A stretch of 30,919 nucleotides of DNA, from NCBI GenBank assembly GCA_035280245.1, contig DATEGF010000310.1, positions 1 through 30,919 on the forward strand, in the 5' to 3' direction. Made by a program: the position numbers and the translations under genes. Below, piece after piece: positions 14,741 to 22,824 of the stretch. The first letter of the stretch is position 1; every line of letters begins with the position of its first letter. The DNA comes from DASZHJ01 sp035280245 (lineage in GTDB: Bacteria > Pseudomonadota > Alphaproteobacteria > ATCC43930 > CGMCC-115725). The notes beneath the pieces were generated by a model. The model searched no databases. It had not been told where the DNA came from and saw nothing but the letters and a program-made list of their open reading frames with translations.

Positions 14741-15979
14741 TTACTGCCAGCCCTTCATCGGCCACTGCAGCTGCGCCGTGGCGCTCTTCTCGGGCCAGAC
14801 GGCGACGTAGTCCTTACCCTGGAGCTGGACCAGATACGTGGCCGCCAGCGAGTTCTCGCCGATCTCGTCGAACTTCACGCCGTGATAGCCCATGATGATC
14901 TGATTGGGCTTGAGGTCGGTTGCCTTGAGCGCCGCCATGATCTTGTCGGGCGCAGTCGAGCCTGCGCGGTTGATGGCGTCGGCCAGCACGAGCATCGCCT
15001 GCATGCTGCGCGCGCTGGTGTCGTCGAGCTCGCGGCCGGTCTTCTCCTTGAAGAGCTCGTTGATCCGCCGCGTGATGCTCATGGGCTTGCCGACCGCCCA
15101 GGCGCTGCGGTTCATCAATCCCTGCGAAATGTCGCCGACCGCCGGAATGAAGGCCGGATCGGCGAAGCCCGCATCGTCGGCGATGATCATCGGCGGCAGG
15201 TAGTTCAGGTTCTTCATCGTCTTCATGTAGAGGATCGCGTCCGCGGTATAGGAGACGAAGATCACGCAATCCGGGCTCTTCTCCTTGAGCTGCAGCACCT
15301 GCGCGCTGACGTCGCTGGAATTGGCGTTGTAGGGGATCTGCGCCGCTACATTGAGCCCGTGGCTCTTGGCTTGCTCGACGAGAGTGCCCGCGACCGAGGT
15401 GCCGTAATCGGTGTTCTCGTTCACGATCGCGATCGAGTCCACCTTGTGCCCCGCCTTCTTCATGTCGTCGAGATAGTCCATGTAGTTCTTGGCGAAGTCC
15501 GACGCCACCGGCGTCACGCGCACGAGCCACTTGAAGCCGCGGTTGGTGATGTTCTTGGCCACGGAATCCCCGACCACGAAGGGAATGCCTTGCCGCTCCG
15601 AGACCGCGGTCGCGGTGAAGCTCACGTTCGACTGGTAGGCGCCGATCAGGGCGACCACGTGCTCCTGCGTGATCAGCCGCAGCGTTTGGCTCTGGCCCTC
15701 CTCGGGCTTACCCTGGTGGTCCGTGCTGACGAGCTTGATCTTGGCCCCGCCGAGGTTCGCGAGCCCGCCCTTGCCGACCGACGGCAGCCCCGAGAGCTCG
15801 GGATGCACGGTGTTGATCAGATCGACCGCGAGCTCGACCGCATCGAGCGCCGACTTGCCGGCACTGGCCGCGTTCCCCGACAGCGGATAGAGCGCGCCGA
15901 CCTTGACGTCCTCCGCCAGCGCCGGACCGGCGAGCACTGTCGCGAGCAGGGCAATACCGAGAATGTGACCCGTCTTCAT
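14741..15979 (-). CDS. livK: Periplasmic substrate-binding protein of the LIV-type ABC transporter
   Basis: 412 residues from ATG 15979; two Shine-Dalgarno-like runs (AAGGAGG and GGGGAGG) lie upstream. A TTG four codons earlier is less likely. Residues 1-23 are a signal peptide (MKTG, hydrophobic core, AGPALA cleavage). The mature protein starts VKVGALYPLSGNAAS, with LRLITQEHVVALIGAYQSNVSFTATAVSERQGIPFVVGD, the standard Leu/Ile/Val-binding (Peripla_BP_6) fold. DYLDDMKKAGHKVDSIAIVNENTDYG marks the second lobe. It is the first gene of the transporter set and determines specificity. The divergent catabolic genes begin 103 nt away. Confidence 0.94.
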   Translation of the reverse strand: MKTGHILGIALLATVLAGPALAEDVKVGALYPLSGNAASAGKSALDAVELAVDLINTVHPELSGLPSVGKGGLANLGGAKIKLVSTDHQGKPEEGQSQTLRLITQEHVVALIGAYQSNVSFTATAVSERQGIPFVVGDSVAKNITNRGFKWLVRVTPVASDFAKNYMDYLDDMKKAGHKVDSIAIVNENTDYGTSVAGTLVEQAKSHGLNVAAQIPYNANSSDVSAQVLQLKEKSPDCVIFVSYTADAILYMKTMKNLNYLPPMIIADDAGFADPAFIPAVGDISQGLMNRSAWAVGKPMSITRRINELFKEKTGRELDDTSARSMQAMLVLADAINRAGSTAPDKIMAALKATDLKPNQIIMGYHGVKFDEIGENSLAATYLVQLQGKDYVAVWPEKSATAQLQWPMKGWQ

Positions 15980-16082
15980 GAGCCTCCCCAAGCCTCCTTG
16001 TTGTCATGCCGGTGTTCCCGCCGGCCGTCTCGGCGGAGTTTAGCTTGCCCTTCCGTGGCTCGTCGTGGCCAAAATTTGCGCC

Positions 16083-16775
16083 ATGGCTGCCGCGATCAAG
16101 GTCCTCTCGTCAAATGGCGTGGCCGGAATCCTGCGCGAGCTCGGCCCCACCTTCGAGCGCAGCTCGGGGCAGAGGCTCGCGATCGACCTCGACGCTGCCT
16201 CGATCCTCAAGCGGAAAATCCTAGACGGCGCCGCGTTCGACGTCGCGATCCTGACCGCGGCGATCGCCGACGATCTCATCAAGGCGGGAAAGCTTGTCGC
16301 CGCCACGCGCGCAGACATCGCGCGCTCCGGCGTCGGCGTGGCGGTGCGCGCGGGTGCGCCCAAGCCCGACATCGGCACGACAGAGGCCTTCAGGCGCGCG
16401 CTCCTCGATGCCAAGTCCGTCGCCTACACGACCCAAGGCGCGAGCGGCCAGTACTTCGTGAGTCTCTTGGAGAAGCTCGGCATTGCCGACCAAGTGAAGG
16501 CGAAGGCCAAGACCAGGCCGAGCGGCATCATCGGTGAGCTCTTGGCGTCAGGCGAGGCGGAGCTCGCCGTGCAGCAGATCAGCGAGCTCATGAAGGTCTC
16601 CGGGATCGAGCTCCTGGGCCCGCTGCCGCCGGAGCTGCAGTCCTACACGACGTTTACCGCGGCGGTCAGCGCCTCGGCCAAAGAGCCCGCGGCCGCCAAG
16701 GCCTTCATCAAATTCCTGAGCGCGCCCGAAGCGTTGCCTGTGATCAAGACGAACGGCATGGAGTCGCCGAGCTAG
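16083..16775 (+). CDS. ModA-like extracellular-type binding protein lacking a signal peptide
   Basis: 230 residues from ATG 16083 (GTG at 16065 possible). The sequence KVLSSNGVAGILRELGPTFERSSG, AAFDVAILTA, the later GASGQYFVSLLEKLGI and VQQISELMKVSGIELLGPLP are typical of the ModA/molybdate-type substrate-binding fold. An in-frame TAG at 16041 leaves no room for a secretion signal, and no ModBC genes are present. Many such proteins in Alphaproteobacteria are of unknown role; molybdate binding is not supported by anything visible here. It lies between the transporter and the operon below, 62 nt before the cupin. Confidence 0.85.
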   Translation: MAAAIKVLSSNGVAGILRELGPTFERSSGQRLAIDLDAASILKRKILDGAAFDVAILTAAIADDLIKAGKLVAATRADIARSGVGVAVRAGAPKPDIGTTEAFRRALLDAKSVAYTTQGASGQYFVSLLEKLGIADQVKAKAKTRPSGIIGELLASGEAELAVQQISELMKVSGIELLGPLPPELQSYTTFTAAVSASAKEPAAAKAFIKFLSAPEALPVIKTNGMESPS

Positions 16776-16804
16776 CCGCGCGCGGCGCTCAGCAGCTTCT
16801 GCGC

Positions 16805-16810
16805 TATAGT
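16805..16810 (+). promoter_or_regulatory. Possible -10 element upstream of the cupin gene
   Basis: TATAGT lies 27 nt before the cupin start in the 62-nt gap behind the ModA-like gene. No convincing -35 hexamer is found 16-18 nt upstream. It may mark an internal promoter for the 16838-21469 gene set; weak. Confidence 0.2.
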
Positions 16811-16837
16811 GGGCCGATCACAGCGAGGGAGGAGGCC

Positions 16838-17194
16838 ATGAGCGGCGTCAGGCTGATTGCGCCGGCGGAGCGGACATTCGAGCAGATCGGCGGCGAGGCC
16901 GGCGATATCCGCGTCGGCCGCGATGTCGCGGGTGACCGCAGCAAGACCATCGGCGCGGGCGTGGCGGTGTTCGAGAATTGCTCGATGGAATGGACCGTCC
17001 TCTACGACGAGTATTTCTACTGCCTCGAAGGCACGCTGACGATCAGGACCAAGGAGCGCACCTACGTGATGCAGCCCGGCTACGGACTGTGGCTGCCCAA
17101 GGGGACCTGGCTCGTCTATGAGGCCAAGGCGCCCACGAAGGTGGTCTTCGCGATCTACCCCGTCGACTGGCGCGAGCGCCAGGCAAAGACCTGA
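16838..17194 (+). CDS. EutQ-like cupin-domain protein
   Basis: 118 residues, one cupin domain, with a strong GGGAGGAGG ribosome-binding site. The first motif reads ENCSMEWTVLYDEYFYCLEGTL (about 46-67); this matches EutQ-like cupins (E-x-x-Y-D-E-x-x-Y-x-L-E-G). The two-His metal pair (H-x-H) of standard cupins is not present, and the second motif PGYGLWLPKGTWLVYEAK also has no His. A metal-dependent enzyme of the DddL/DddQ type is therefore unlikely; a binding or unusual acid-base role is possible. It ends 11 nt before the DddP-like gene and opens the five-gene set. Confidence 0.85.
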   Translation: MSGVRLIAPAERTFEQIGGEAGDIRVGRDVAGDRSKTIGAGVAVFENCSMEWTVLYDEYFYCLEGTLTIRTKERTYVMQPGYGLWLPKGTWLVYEAKAPTKVVFAIYPVDWRERQAKT

Positions 17195-17205
17195 AAGGAG
17201 CCGCC

Positions 17206-18453
17206 ATGCCCGAGCAGGATCTCTCCGCCATCGCGCACAAGACGCCGATCACGGGGCTCACGGATACGGCGGCGTCGATCGATCTGGCGCGGCTGCGCAG
17301 CTATCGCCTGGGCCGCGTGCGCCAGCAGCTCGAGGCGATGGATTGCGCGGGTTGCCTGCTGATCGATCCGATCAATATCCGCTATGCCACCGGCAGCCGG
17401 AACTACTCGATGTTCCAGGCGCACACGCCAGGACGCTATCTCTTCGTGGCGACCCGCGGCCCCGTGGTGCTGTTCGATGCCGTCGCCTGTCACGAGACCG
17501 CGCGCGGACTCGGGACCATCACCGAGTGCCGGCCGGCCGTCCCCTTCAGCTATTTCTTCAGCGGCTCCCGGCTGCAGGAGAGCATCGAGGCCTGGGCCGG
17601 CGAGTTGGCCTCGCTCTTCAAGGCGTCGTCGGGTGGCAACAAGCGCCTCGCGGTCGATCGCCTGGACATCGCCTCGGCCTCGGCGCTCGCCCACCATGGG
17701 ATCGAGCTCACGGACGCGCAGGCCCCGATCGAGCGCGCGCGCTCGATAAAATCGGCCGAGGAGGTTCTGTGCATGAACTACTCGCTCGCCGTCGCCGATA
17801 TCGCGATGGCGCGGATGCGCAAGGCGCTCGAGCCCGGCATGACCGAGAACGAGCTTTTCGCCATCCTCTACCACACGAACATCGCCATGGGCGGCGAGTG
17901 GATCGACGCGCGCATGCTGACCTCGGGCGACCGGACCAATCCGTGGCTCCAGGAGAGCAGCGAGCGCCGGATCCGTCCGGGCGAGCTGGTCGCTTTCGAT
18001 GCCGACATGGTGGGGCCCTTCGGCTATTGCGCGGATGTCTCGCGCACCTTCTTCTGCGGTCCCGGCCGGCCCTCGGAAGAGCAGCGCCGGCTCTACAAGC
18101 ACGCCTACGCGGAGATCGAGCACAATGTCGCGCTGGTCAAAGCGGGCGTGAGCTTCCGGGAGCTGACGGAGAAGGCCTACCGGCAGGCCGAGGAGTTCAT
18201 TCCGAACCGCTACATGCTCCTAGGGCACGGCATCGGTCTCTGCGACGAATATCCCTCGATCTACTACCGGCAGGACGCCGACAAGTACGGCTTCGACGGC
18301 GTGCTCGAGGAGAACATGACGATCTGCATCGAGAGCTACTGCGGCGCGGTCGGCGGACGGGAAGGCGTCAAGCTCGAGCACCAGGTGCTGGTGACCGCGA
18401 AGGGCTGCGAGATCCTCTCGAAGTTCCCGTTCGAGGAAGAACTGCTTCGCTGA
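17206..18453 (+). CDS. M24-fold DddP-like protein (candidate DMSP lyase or related lyase)
   Basis: 415 residues, M24 (creatinase/aminopeptidase P) fold, with AAAGGAG upstream. All five metal ligands are present: D265 and D277 (FDADMVGPFGYCADVSRTF), H341 (GHGIGLCDEYP), E376 and E391. Their spacing (12, 64, 35, 15) equals that of Asp295, Asp307, His371, Glu406 and Glu421 of the DMSP lyase DddP, and the residues corresponding to DddP's Tyr366 and catalytic Asp377 are Y336 and D347. GGEWIDARMLTSGDRTNPW and DPINIRYATGS also match DddP as I recall it. DddP cleaves dimethylsulfoniopropionate to dimethyl sulfide and acrylate without peptidase activity. Homology is well supported; that DMSP is the substrate is inference, and a related zwitterion or peptide is possible. 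Confidence 0.8.
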   Translation: MPEQDLSAIAHKTPITGLTDTAASIDLARLRSYRLGRVRQQLEAMDCAGCLLIDPINIRYATGSRNYSMFQAHTPGRYLFVATRGPVVLFDAVACHETARGLGTITECRPAVPFSYFFSGSRLQESIEAWAGELASLFKASSGGNKRLAVDRLDIASASALAHHGIELTDAQAPIERARSIKSAEEVLCMNYSLAVADIAMARMRKALEPGMTENELFAILYHTNIAMGGEWIDARMLTSGDRTNPWLQESSERRIRPGELVAFDADMVGPFGYCADVSRTFFCGPGRPSEEQRRLYKHAYAEIEHNVALVKAGVSFRELTEKAYRQAEEFIPNRYMLLGHGIGLCDEYPSIYYRQDADKYGFDGVLEENMTICIESYCGAVGGREGVKLEHQVLVTAKGCEILSKFPFEEELLR

Positions 18454-18473
18454 TTTGAAAGAAGGCATACGCC

Positions 18474-19607
18474 ATGGCGGCACGAGAGTGCGATTTCCTG
18501 ATCGTCGGCACCGGCATCGCCGGCGCCTCTTCGGCTTATCACCTGGTCGGCCGCGGCTCCGTGATCCTGCTCGAGCGCGAGGGCCAGCCCGGCTATCACT
18601 CGACCGGCCGCTCGGCCGCCGTCTTTGCCGAGAGCTACGGGCCGCGCTTGATGCGCGTCATGACCGTGGCGAGCGGGCCCTTCCTGCGCAAGCCGCCGGC
18701 GGGATTCTCCGACGTGCCGCTGATGCATCCGCGCGGCGCGCTCTTCGTCGCGCGCGAGGACCAGCGCACGGCGCTTGAGGATCTCGTCAAGGAGCTGAGC
18801 GAGCTCTCCGACGACCTCCGGCTGATGCAGCCTGAAGACGCCCTCAAGCTCTGTCCGGTGCTGAGACGCGGTTATCTCGCGCTGGCGGCGGAGGACCCCA
18901 CGGTCATGGACATGGACGTGAACGCGATCCATCAGGGCTATCTGCGTGGCGCGCGCGCGAAGGGTGCGGAGATCGTGACCAACGCCGAGGTGACCGGGCT
19001 CGAACGCCGCGGCCGCCGCTGGCACGCCCGCACCAAGGCCGGGGAATTCAGCGCACCGGTGGTCATCAATGCCGCCGGCGCCTGGGCCGACGTGGTGGCG
19101 GGCATCGCCGGCGTCCGCAAGATCGGCCTGCAGCCCAAGCGCCGAACCGTGATCGTGTTCGACGGTCCGGCGGGTCTCGATATGGCGAAATATCCGATCG
19201 CGGCCGACTGCGGCGAGGAGTTCTACTTCAAGCCGGAATCAGGCCGCGTGCTCGCCTCGCCGGCGGACGAGACCCCGGTCGAGCCCCAGGACGTACAGCC
19301 CGAGGAGATGGACATCGCGCTGGTGGTCGACCGCGTCCAGCAAGCCTCCACCCTCAAGGTAGAGCGGATCGTGCGGCGCTGGGCGGGTCTCCGGAGCTTC
19401 GTCAAGGACAAGAACCCCGTCGTGGGCTTCGCGCCCGATGCCGAGGGCTTCTTCTGGCTCGCGGGCCAGGGCGGCTACGGGATCCAGACCTCTTACGCCA
19501 TGGGCCTGACCGCCGCTTCGCTGGCGACCGGCAAGGGTGTCCCCGACGCCGTCAAGAGCTACGGCGTCACCGAGAAAGATCTCGGACCACAGAGGTTGTG
19601 GTCGTAG
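18474..19607 (+). CDS. FAD-dependent D-amino-acid dehydrogenase, DauA-like
   Basis: 377 residues. The dinucleotide motif GTGIAGASSAYHL (12-24) and EREGQPGYHSTGRSAA (34-49) open a DAO-fold enzyme. The order of motifs is that of D-arginine dehydrogenase DauA: HQGYLRGAR, NAAGAWADVVAGIAGVR followed by LQPKRR, then EEFYFKPESGRVLASPAD, WAGLRSFV and FFWLAGQGGYGIQTS. Length also matches DauA (about 375). Expected reaction: oxidation of an amino acid or secondary/tertiary amine to the imine, electrons to FAD and then a quinone, since no oxidase-specific sign was seen. The substrate is not determined by sequence. It is 20 nt downstream of the DddP-like gene. Confidence 0.88.
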   Translation: MAARECDFLIVGTGIAGASSAYHLVGRGSVILLEREGQPGYHSTGRSAAVFAESYGPRLMRVMTVASGPFLRKPPAGFSDVPLMHPRGALFVAREDQRTALEDLVKELSELSDDLRLMQPEDALKLCPVLRRGYLALAAEDPTVMDMDVNAIHQGYLRGARAKGAEIVTNAEVTGLERRGRRWHARTKAGEFSAPVVINAAGAWADVVAGIAGVRKIGLQPKRRTVIVFDGPAGLDMAKYPIAADCGEEFYFKPESGRVLASPADETPVEPQDVQPEEMDIALVVDRVQQASTLKVERIVRRWAGLRSFVKDKNPVVGFAPDAEGFFWLAGQGGYGIQTSYAMGLTAASLATGKGVPDAVKSYGVTEKDLGPQRLWS

Positions 19608-19627
19608 CGGCGAGGCCAGAATTTTCG

Positions 19628-20701
19628 ATGAAGCATCACGTAGCAGTTCTGGGTGGCGGCACCATGGGGACGGCGCTCGCCCATGCCGTCGCCTCGGCGG
19701 GCCGCGATTGCGTGTTGTGGTCCGCAGACGCGGAGCTGGTCCGCGGCGTGAACGAGACCCGTCGGAACCCCCGACACTTCACGGAATTGGTCCTCGGTCC
19801 CTCGCTCTCTGCGACCACCGACCTCGGCCATGCTCTGGGAAACGCGAAACTCGCCGTCGTCGCCGTCAGGTCGCACGAGCTCCGCGATCTCGCGCGACGC
19901 ATCCGGGGGTCGCTTCCTGATGGCGTCGTGCTGGTCTCCGCGACGAAAGGGCTCGAGCCGCAGACCAACAAACGCATGTCGGAACTTCTGAGCGAAGAGA
20001 CCGGCGCTCAGGCGGTTGGCGCGGTCTCCGGGCCGAACAGCATGCAGGACATCATCGCCGGTCTCCCCACAGCGCTCATTGTTGCCGCGGTGTCTGACGA
20101 GGTGTTGGTCCTTGCCGGCCAGACGCTTGCCGTTGCGAACCTCCAGGTTTTCACGACGACCGACCTCGTGGGCGTCGAGCTCGCAGGCGCGCTCAAGAAT
20201 ATCGTCGCGATCGCTGCCGGGATCGCGGCTGGTCTCGAGCTCGGCGACAATGCCCGCGCGCTTGTCGTTGCCATAGGACTAGCCGAAATTCAGACCCTCG
20301 CGATGAGGCTCGGGGCTCGCGCGGCCACCTTCACGGGATTGGCGGGAATTGGCGATCTGTTTTTGACGGTCATGAGTCCCCATTCGCGCAACACCTGGGT
20401 TGGCGTCGAGCTGGGGCGCGGCGTTCGGCTCGGCGCGCTTCTCGACCGGCTGGAGAAGATCAAAGAGCCGGCGGAGGGAATCAATACGGTGCGCGCAGGC
20501 CGCGAACTCGCTGCACAGCAAGGCCTACGCATGCCGTTGACCGAATGCGTCCATGCCGTGGCGTTCGAGGGCGCGGAGCCGCGCCGCGCGCTTCTCGCTC
20601 TGCTGGGCGATGGCGGCGCCAGCGCGTCCCTTTGCGAGTTGAGCGATTGTGCCCGCGCGGTTGCCAGCGCGGCGCAAATCGCCGCGTTCAGGGGTACGTG
20701 A
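19628..20701 (+). CDS. gpsA: GpsA-like NAD(P)-dependent glycerol-3-phosphate dehydrogenase
   Basis: 357 residues from ATG 19628 (an upstream GTG at 19598 lies within the spacer and overlaps the previous stop). Family motifs are in order: VLGGGTMGTALA (7-18), SATKG with K107, SGPN (134-137), VELAGALKNIVAIAAG with catalytic K190, GLAGIGDLFLT (237-247) and HSRN (252-255). GpsA normally makes sn-glycerol-3-phosphate for lipids. Its place inside a catabolic-looking operon, 20 nt after the DauA-like gene and 3 nt before an SDR, suggests a paralogue with another role; the housekeeping copy may be elsewhere. Confidence 0.88.
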   Translation: MKHHVAVLGGGTMGTALAHAVASAGRDCVLWSADAELVRGVNETRRNPRHFTELVLGPSLSATTDLGHALGNAKLAVVAVRSHELRDLARRIRGSLPDGVVLVSATKGLEPQTNKRMSELLSEETGAQAVGAVSGPNSMQDIIAGLPTALIVAAVSDEVLVLAGQTLAVANLQVFTTTDLVGVELAGALKNIVAIAAGIAAGLELGDNARALVVAIGLAEIQTLAMRLGARAATFTGLAGIGDLFLTVMSPHSRNTWVGVELGRGVRLGALLDRLEKIKEPAEGINTVRAGRELAAQQGLRMPLTECVHAVAFEGAEPRRALLALLGDGGASASLCELSDCARAVASAAQIAAFRGT

Positions 20702-20704
20702 GGC

Positions 20705-21469
20705 ATGCGGTTCACCGGCAAGGCTGCGCTCATAGCGGGTGGTGCCAACGGCATTGGCGAGGCGACTGGCTTGATCATAGCGAGGGAGGGCGCGCGGGTT
20801 GCCCTCGTCGACACCGATGGCGCGCGCCTGGACCGCATCGTGGCGGCTCTCCGCGCCGAGAGCCGAGACGCGCTCGCGATCGAGGCCGACGTCTTGAGCG
20901 AGGCCGCGGTCGCCGCGATGGTGCGGCAGGTGCAGGATCGCTTTCAGCGCATCGATATTCTCGTGAACGCCGTCGGCGGCAGCACCACGCTCGCGAACCC
21001 CAACACGCCGCTCGATCGGATAACCCTGCAGGAGTGGGAGCGGACGATCGCTTTCAATCTTACGGGCACGCTGCTCTGCACCCAGGCCGTGATCCCCCAG
21101 ATGAAGCGGCAGGGCTACGGCCGCATCGTCAATCTTTCCTCGATCGTCGGGCGTGGCGACACGCGGATCAGCAACGCGGCCTATGCCACGGCAAAGGCGG
21201 GGATCCGAGCCTTCACGCGCAAGCTTGCCATCGAGCTGGGACCGTTCGGCATCACGTGCAACGCGACCGCGCCAAGCACCACGATGACAGAGAGGATCCA
21301 GCAGCTGATGGCGCAACGGTCGCCGGCAGAGTTGGAGACCGCGTTGCGCGACATTCCCCTGGGACGCATGGCGACCGCGGAGGACCAGGCCAAGGTCATC
21401 GCCTTCCTGGCGTCCGACGACGCGGCCTTCGTCTCCGGTCAGACGATCGAGGTCACCGGCGGACAATAG
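20705..21469 (+). CDS. SDR-family oxidoreductase
   Basis: 254 residues, classical short-chain dehydrogenase. Cofactor motif GGANGIG (12-18), D36 (ALVDTDG) favouring NAD(H), NAVGG (88-92), catalytic N118, S145/S146 (NLSSI), Y160 and K164 (YATAK) and GITCNATAPSTTMTERI at the substrate side; it ends with the usual VSGQTIEVTGGQ. Probably a 3-oxoacyl/3-hydroxy-acid or polyol dehydrogenase; substrate not readable. Last gene of the five-gene set. Its end overlaps the end of the convergent chorismate-enzyme gene by 31 nt. Confidence 0.93.
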   Translation: MRFTGKAALIAGGANGIGEATGLIIAREGARVALVDTDGARLDRIVAALRAESRDALAIEADVLSEAAVAAMVRQVQDRFQRIDILVNAVGGSTTLANPNTPLDRITLQEWERTIAFNLTGTLLCTQAVIPQMKRQGYGRIVNLSSIVGRGDTRISNAAYATAKAGIRAFTRKLAIELGPFGITCNATAPSTTMTERIQQLMAQRSPAELETALRDIPLGRMATAEDQAKVIAFLASDDAAFVSGQTIEVTGGQ

Positions 21470-22824
21470 CCCGCGGGATCTGGACGAGCCGCCGCTTGAT
21501 CAATGGCCGACGGGTCGCCGATTGCCCGCGAGTATGCAGCGCCGCTCGATTGCACGGCTTGCGCCAGCGCATCCTTCATGGCGCTCAGCTTGCAGTTGGT
21601 TTCCAGCAGTTCGGCTTCCGGCACCGACTCCGCAAGGATGCCCGCGCCCGCCTGGAGGAAGGAGCGACTGCCGCAGCGAAACAACCCGCGCAGCGCGAGA
21701 GAGAAGCGGCAATCGCTCTTGCCGCTCACCCATCCAATAGTGCCCGCGTAGAGGTATCGTGGATTGGGTTCCAGTCGCCCAATCGCGTCGATTGCAGCGC
21801 GTTTCGGCAAGCCTGTCACCGTCACCGCGGGAAACAATGCCCAGAGAGCATCGAGGACGTGGCGTCCCGGAGCGAGCTTTCCGCGGATCGTCGAGCTCAG
21901 ATGCTGGACGCGCCGCAATTGCAGCACGTCCATGAACCGGCTGACGACGAGCGAGCCGGGTCCGCAGACCGGCTCCAGCTCCGAGAGAACGGTGCTGACG
22001 GAGACGACGTGCTCGACGATCTCCTTGTGGTTCTCGAGGAGCTCCGCGCGTAGCGCCGCATCCTCGGCGTCCGTCGCGCCTCGCGGCCGCGTGCCCGCGA
22101 GCGGGTTTGTCTCGATCGCGCCATGCTTCCCGGACAGCAGCAGCTCCGGCGAGGGAACCACCGCCACGAGGTCGCCAAAGCAGATCAGGAATGCATCGAC
22201 GAAGGGCGGCTGCAGGGCCGAGAACAGCGCGATGGGATCGAAGTCCGCGTCGTAGGCCTGGTATCGAGACACCACGAGCTTCTTGGCCTTGCCTGCCTTG
22301 AGCGCCGCGACCGCTTTCCTCACGGCGTCGACATAGGCCCGCTCCGCGGTACCGCTAGCAGGGACGATCGGGGCTGGCGTCCCGTTGACCGGCGGTGGCG
22401 AAGGTTTCGCCGAGAGATGGCGCGACAGATCGATGCGGCCGAGGCTCTGGTGCGTCACGCCCGCGCTCGTGAAGGCCGCGGTCTCGCCGGGGATGATGAA
22501 CTCCACCAGCGGTCGCCCGGTCTCGGAGCGATCGGGCAACGTGCCGACGTGGCCGCTGACCGCATCGAAGCCGATATATCCGAACGCTTTGCGACCGAGC
22601 CGCTCCGCAATCAAAGCGAATCGGGCGACCTCCTCACGCCAATGGTCGCAGGGCTCTCCGGCGAGGAGCCGCAGTCGCTCGACCGGTGCCCAGCCCATCT
22701 CCGTCTGGTCCGGTGAAAGATGAAGATAGGAGCAATCGCCGAGCGCGCCCGCATCCCGCAGGCTCGCAAACGTCGCGAGCGGATCGAACACTCCGGAGAA
22801 ATGCCGCAGCTCGGAACGTACCAT
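21439..22824 (-). CDS. Chorismate-utilising enzyme, salicylate-synthase-like
   Basis: 461 residues from ATG 22824; a GTG at 22842 is the only other start before an in-frame stop, and neither has a clear Shine-Dalgarno. The C-terminal half is a chorismate-binding domain: KKLVVSRY with the Lys that marks isochorismate/salicylate synthases, NPLAGTRPRG, NHKEIVEHVVSV, RRVQHLSSTIRGKL, FPAVTVTGLPKRAAIDAI and FLQAGAGILAES. The V-T-x-G-(I/L)-P-K motif and E-H-x-x-S-V pattern fit salicylate synthases (Irp9/YbtS/MbtI type) better than anthranilate or aminodeoxychorismate synthases. Product would be salicylate or isochorismate. No siderophore gene is near, so its pathway is unknown. Confidence 0.82.
   Translation of the reverse strand: MVRSELRHFSGVFDPLATFASLRDAGALGDCSYLHLSPDQTEMGWAPVERLRLLAGEPCDHWREEVARFALIAERLGRKAFGYIGFDAVSGHVGTLPDRSETGRPLVEFIIPGETAAFTSAGVTHQSLGRIDLSRHLSAKPSPPPVNGTPAPIVPASGTAERAYVDAVRKAVAALKAGKAKKLVVSRYQAYDADFDPIALFSALQPPFVDAFLICFGDLVAVVPSPELLLSGKHGAIETNPLAGTRPRGATDAEDAALRAELLENHKEIVEHVVSVSTVLSELEPVCGPGSLVVSRFMDVLQLRRVQHLSSTIRGKLAPGRHVLDALWALFPAVTVTGLPKRAAIDAIGRLEPNPRYLYAGTIGWVSGKSDCRFSLALRGLFRCGSRSFLQAGAGILAESVPEAELLETNCKLSAMKDALAQAVQSSGAAYSRAIGDPSAIDQAAARPDPAGYCPPVTSIV

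Noticed and set aside
16838..17194. Cupin as a second DMSP lyase (DddL/Q/W type)
   Set aside because: No histidines in either cupin motif; fits EutQ-like cupins better.
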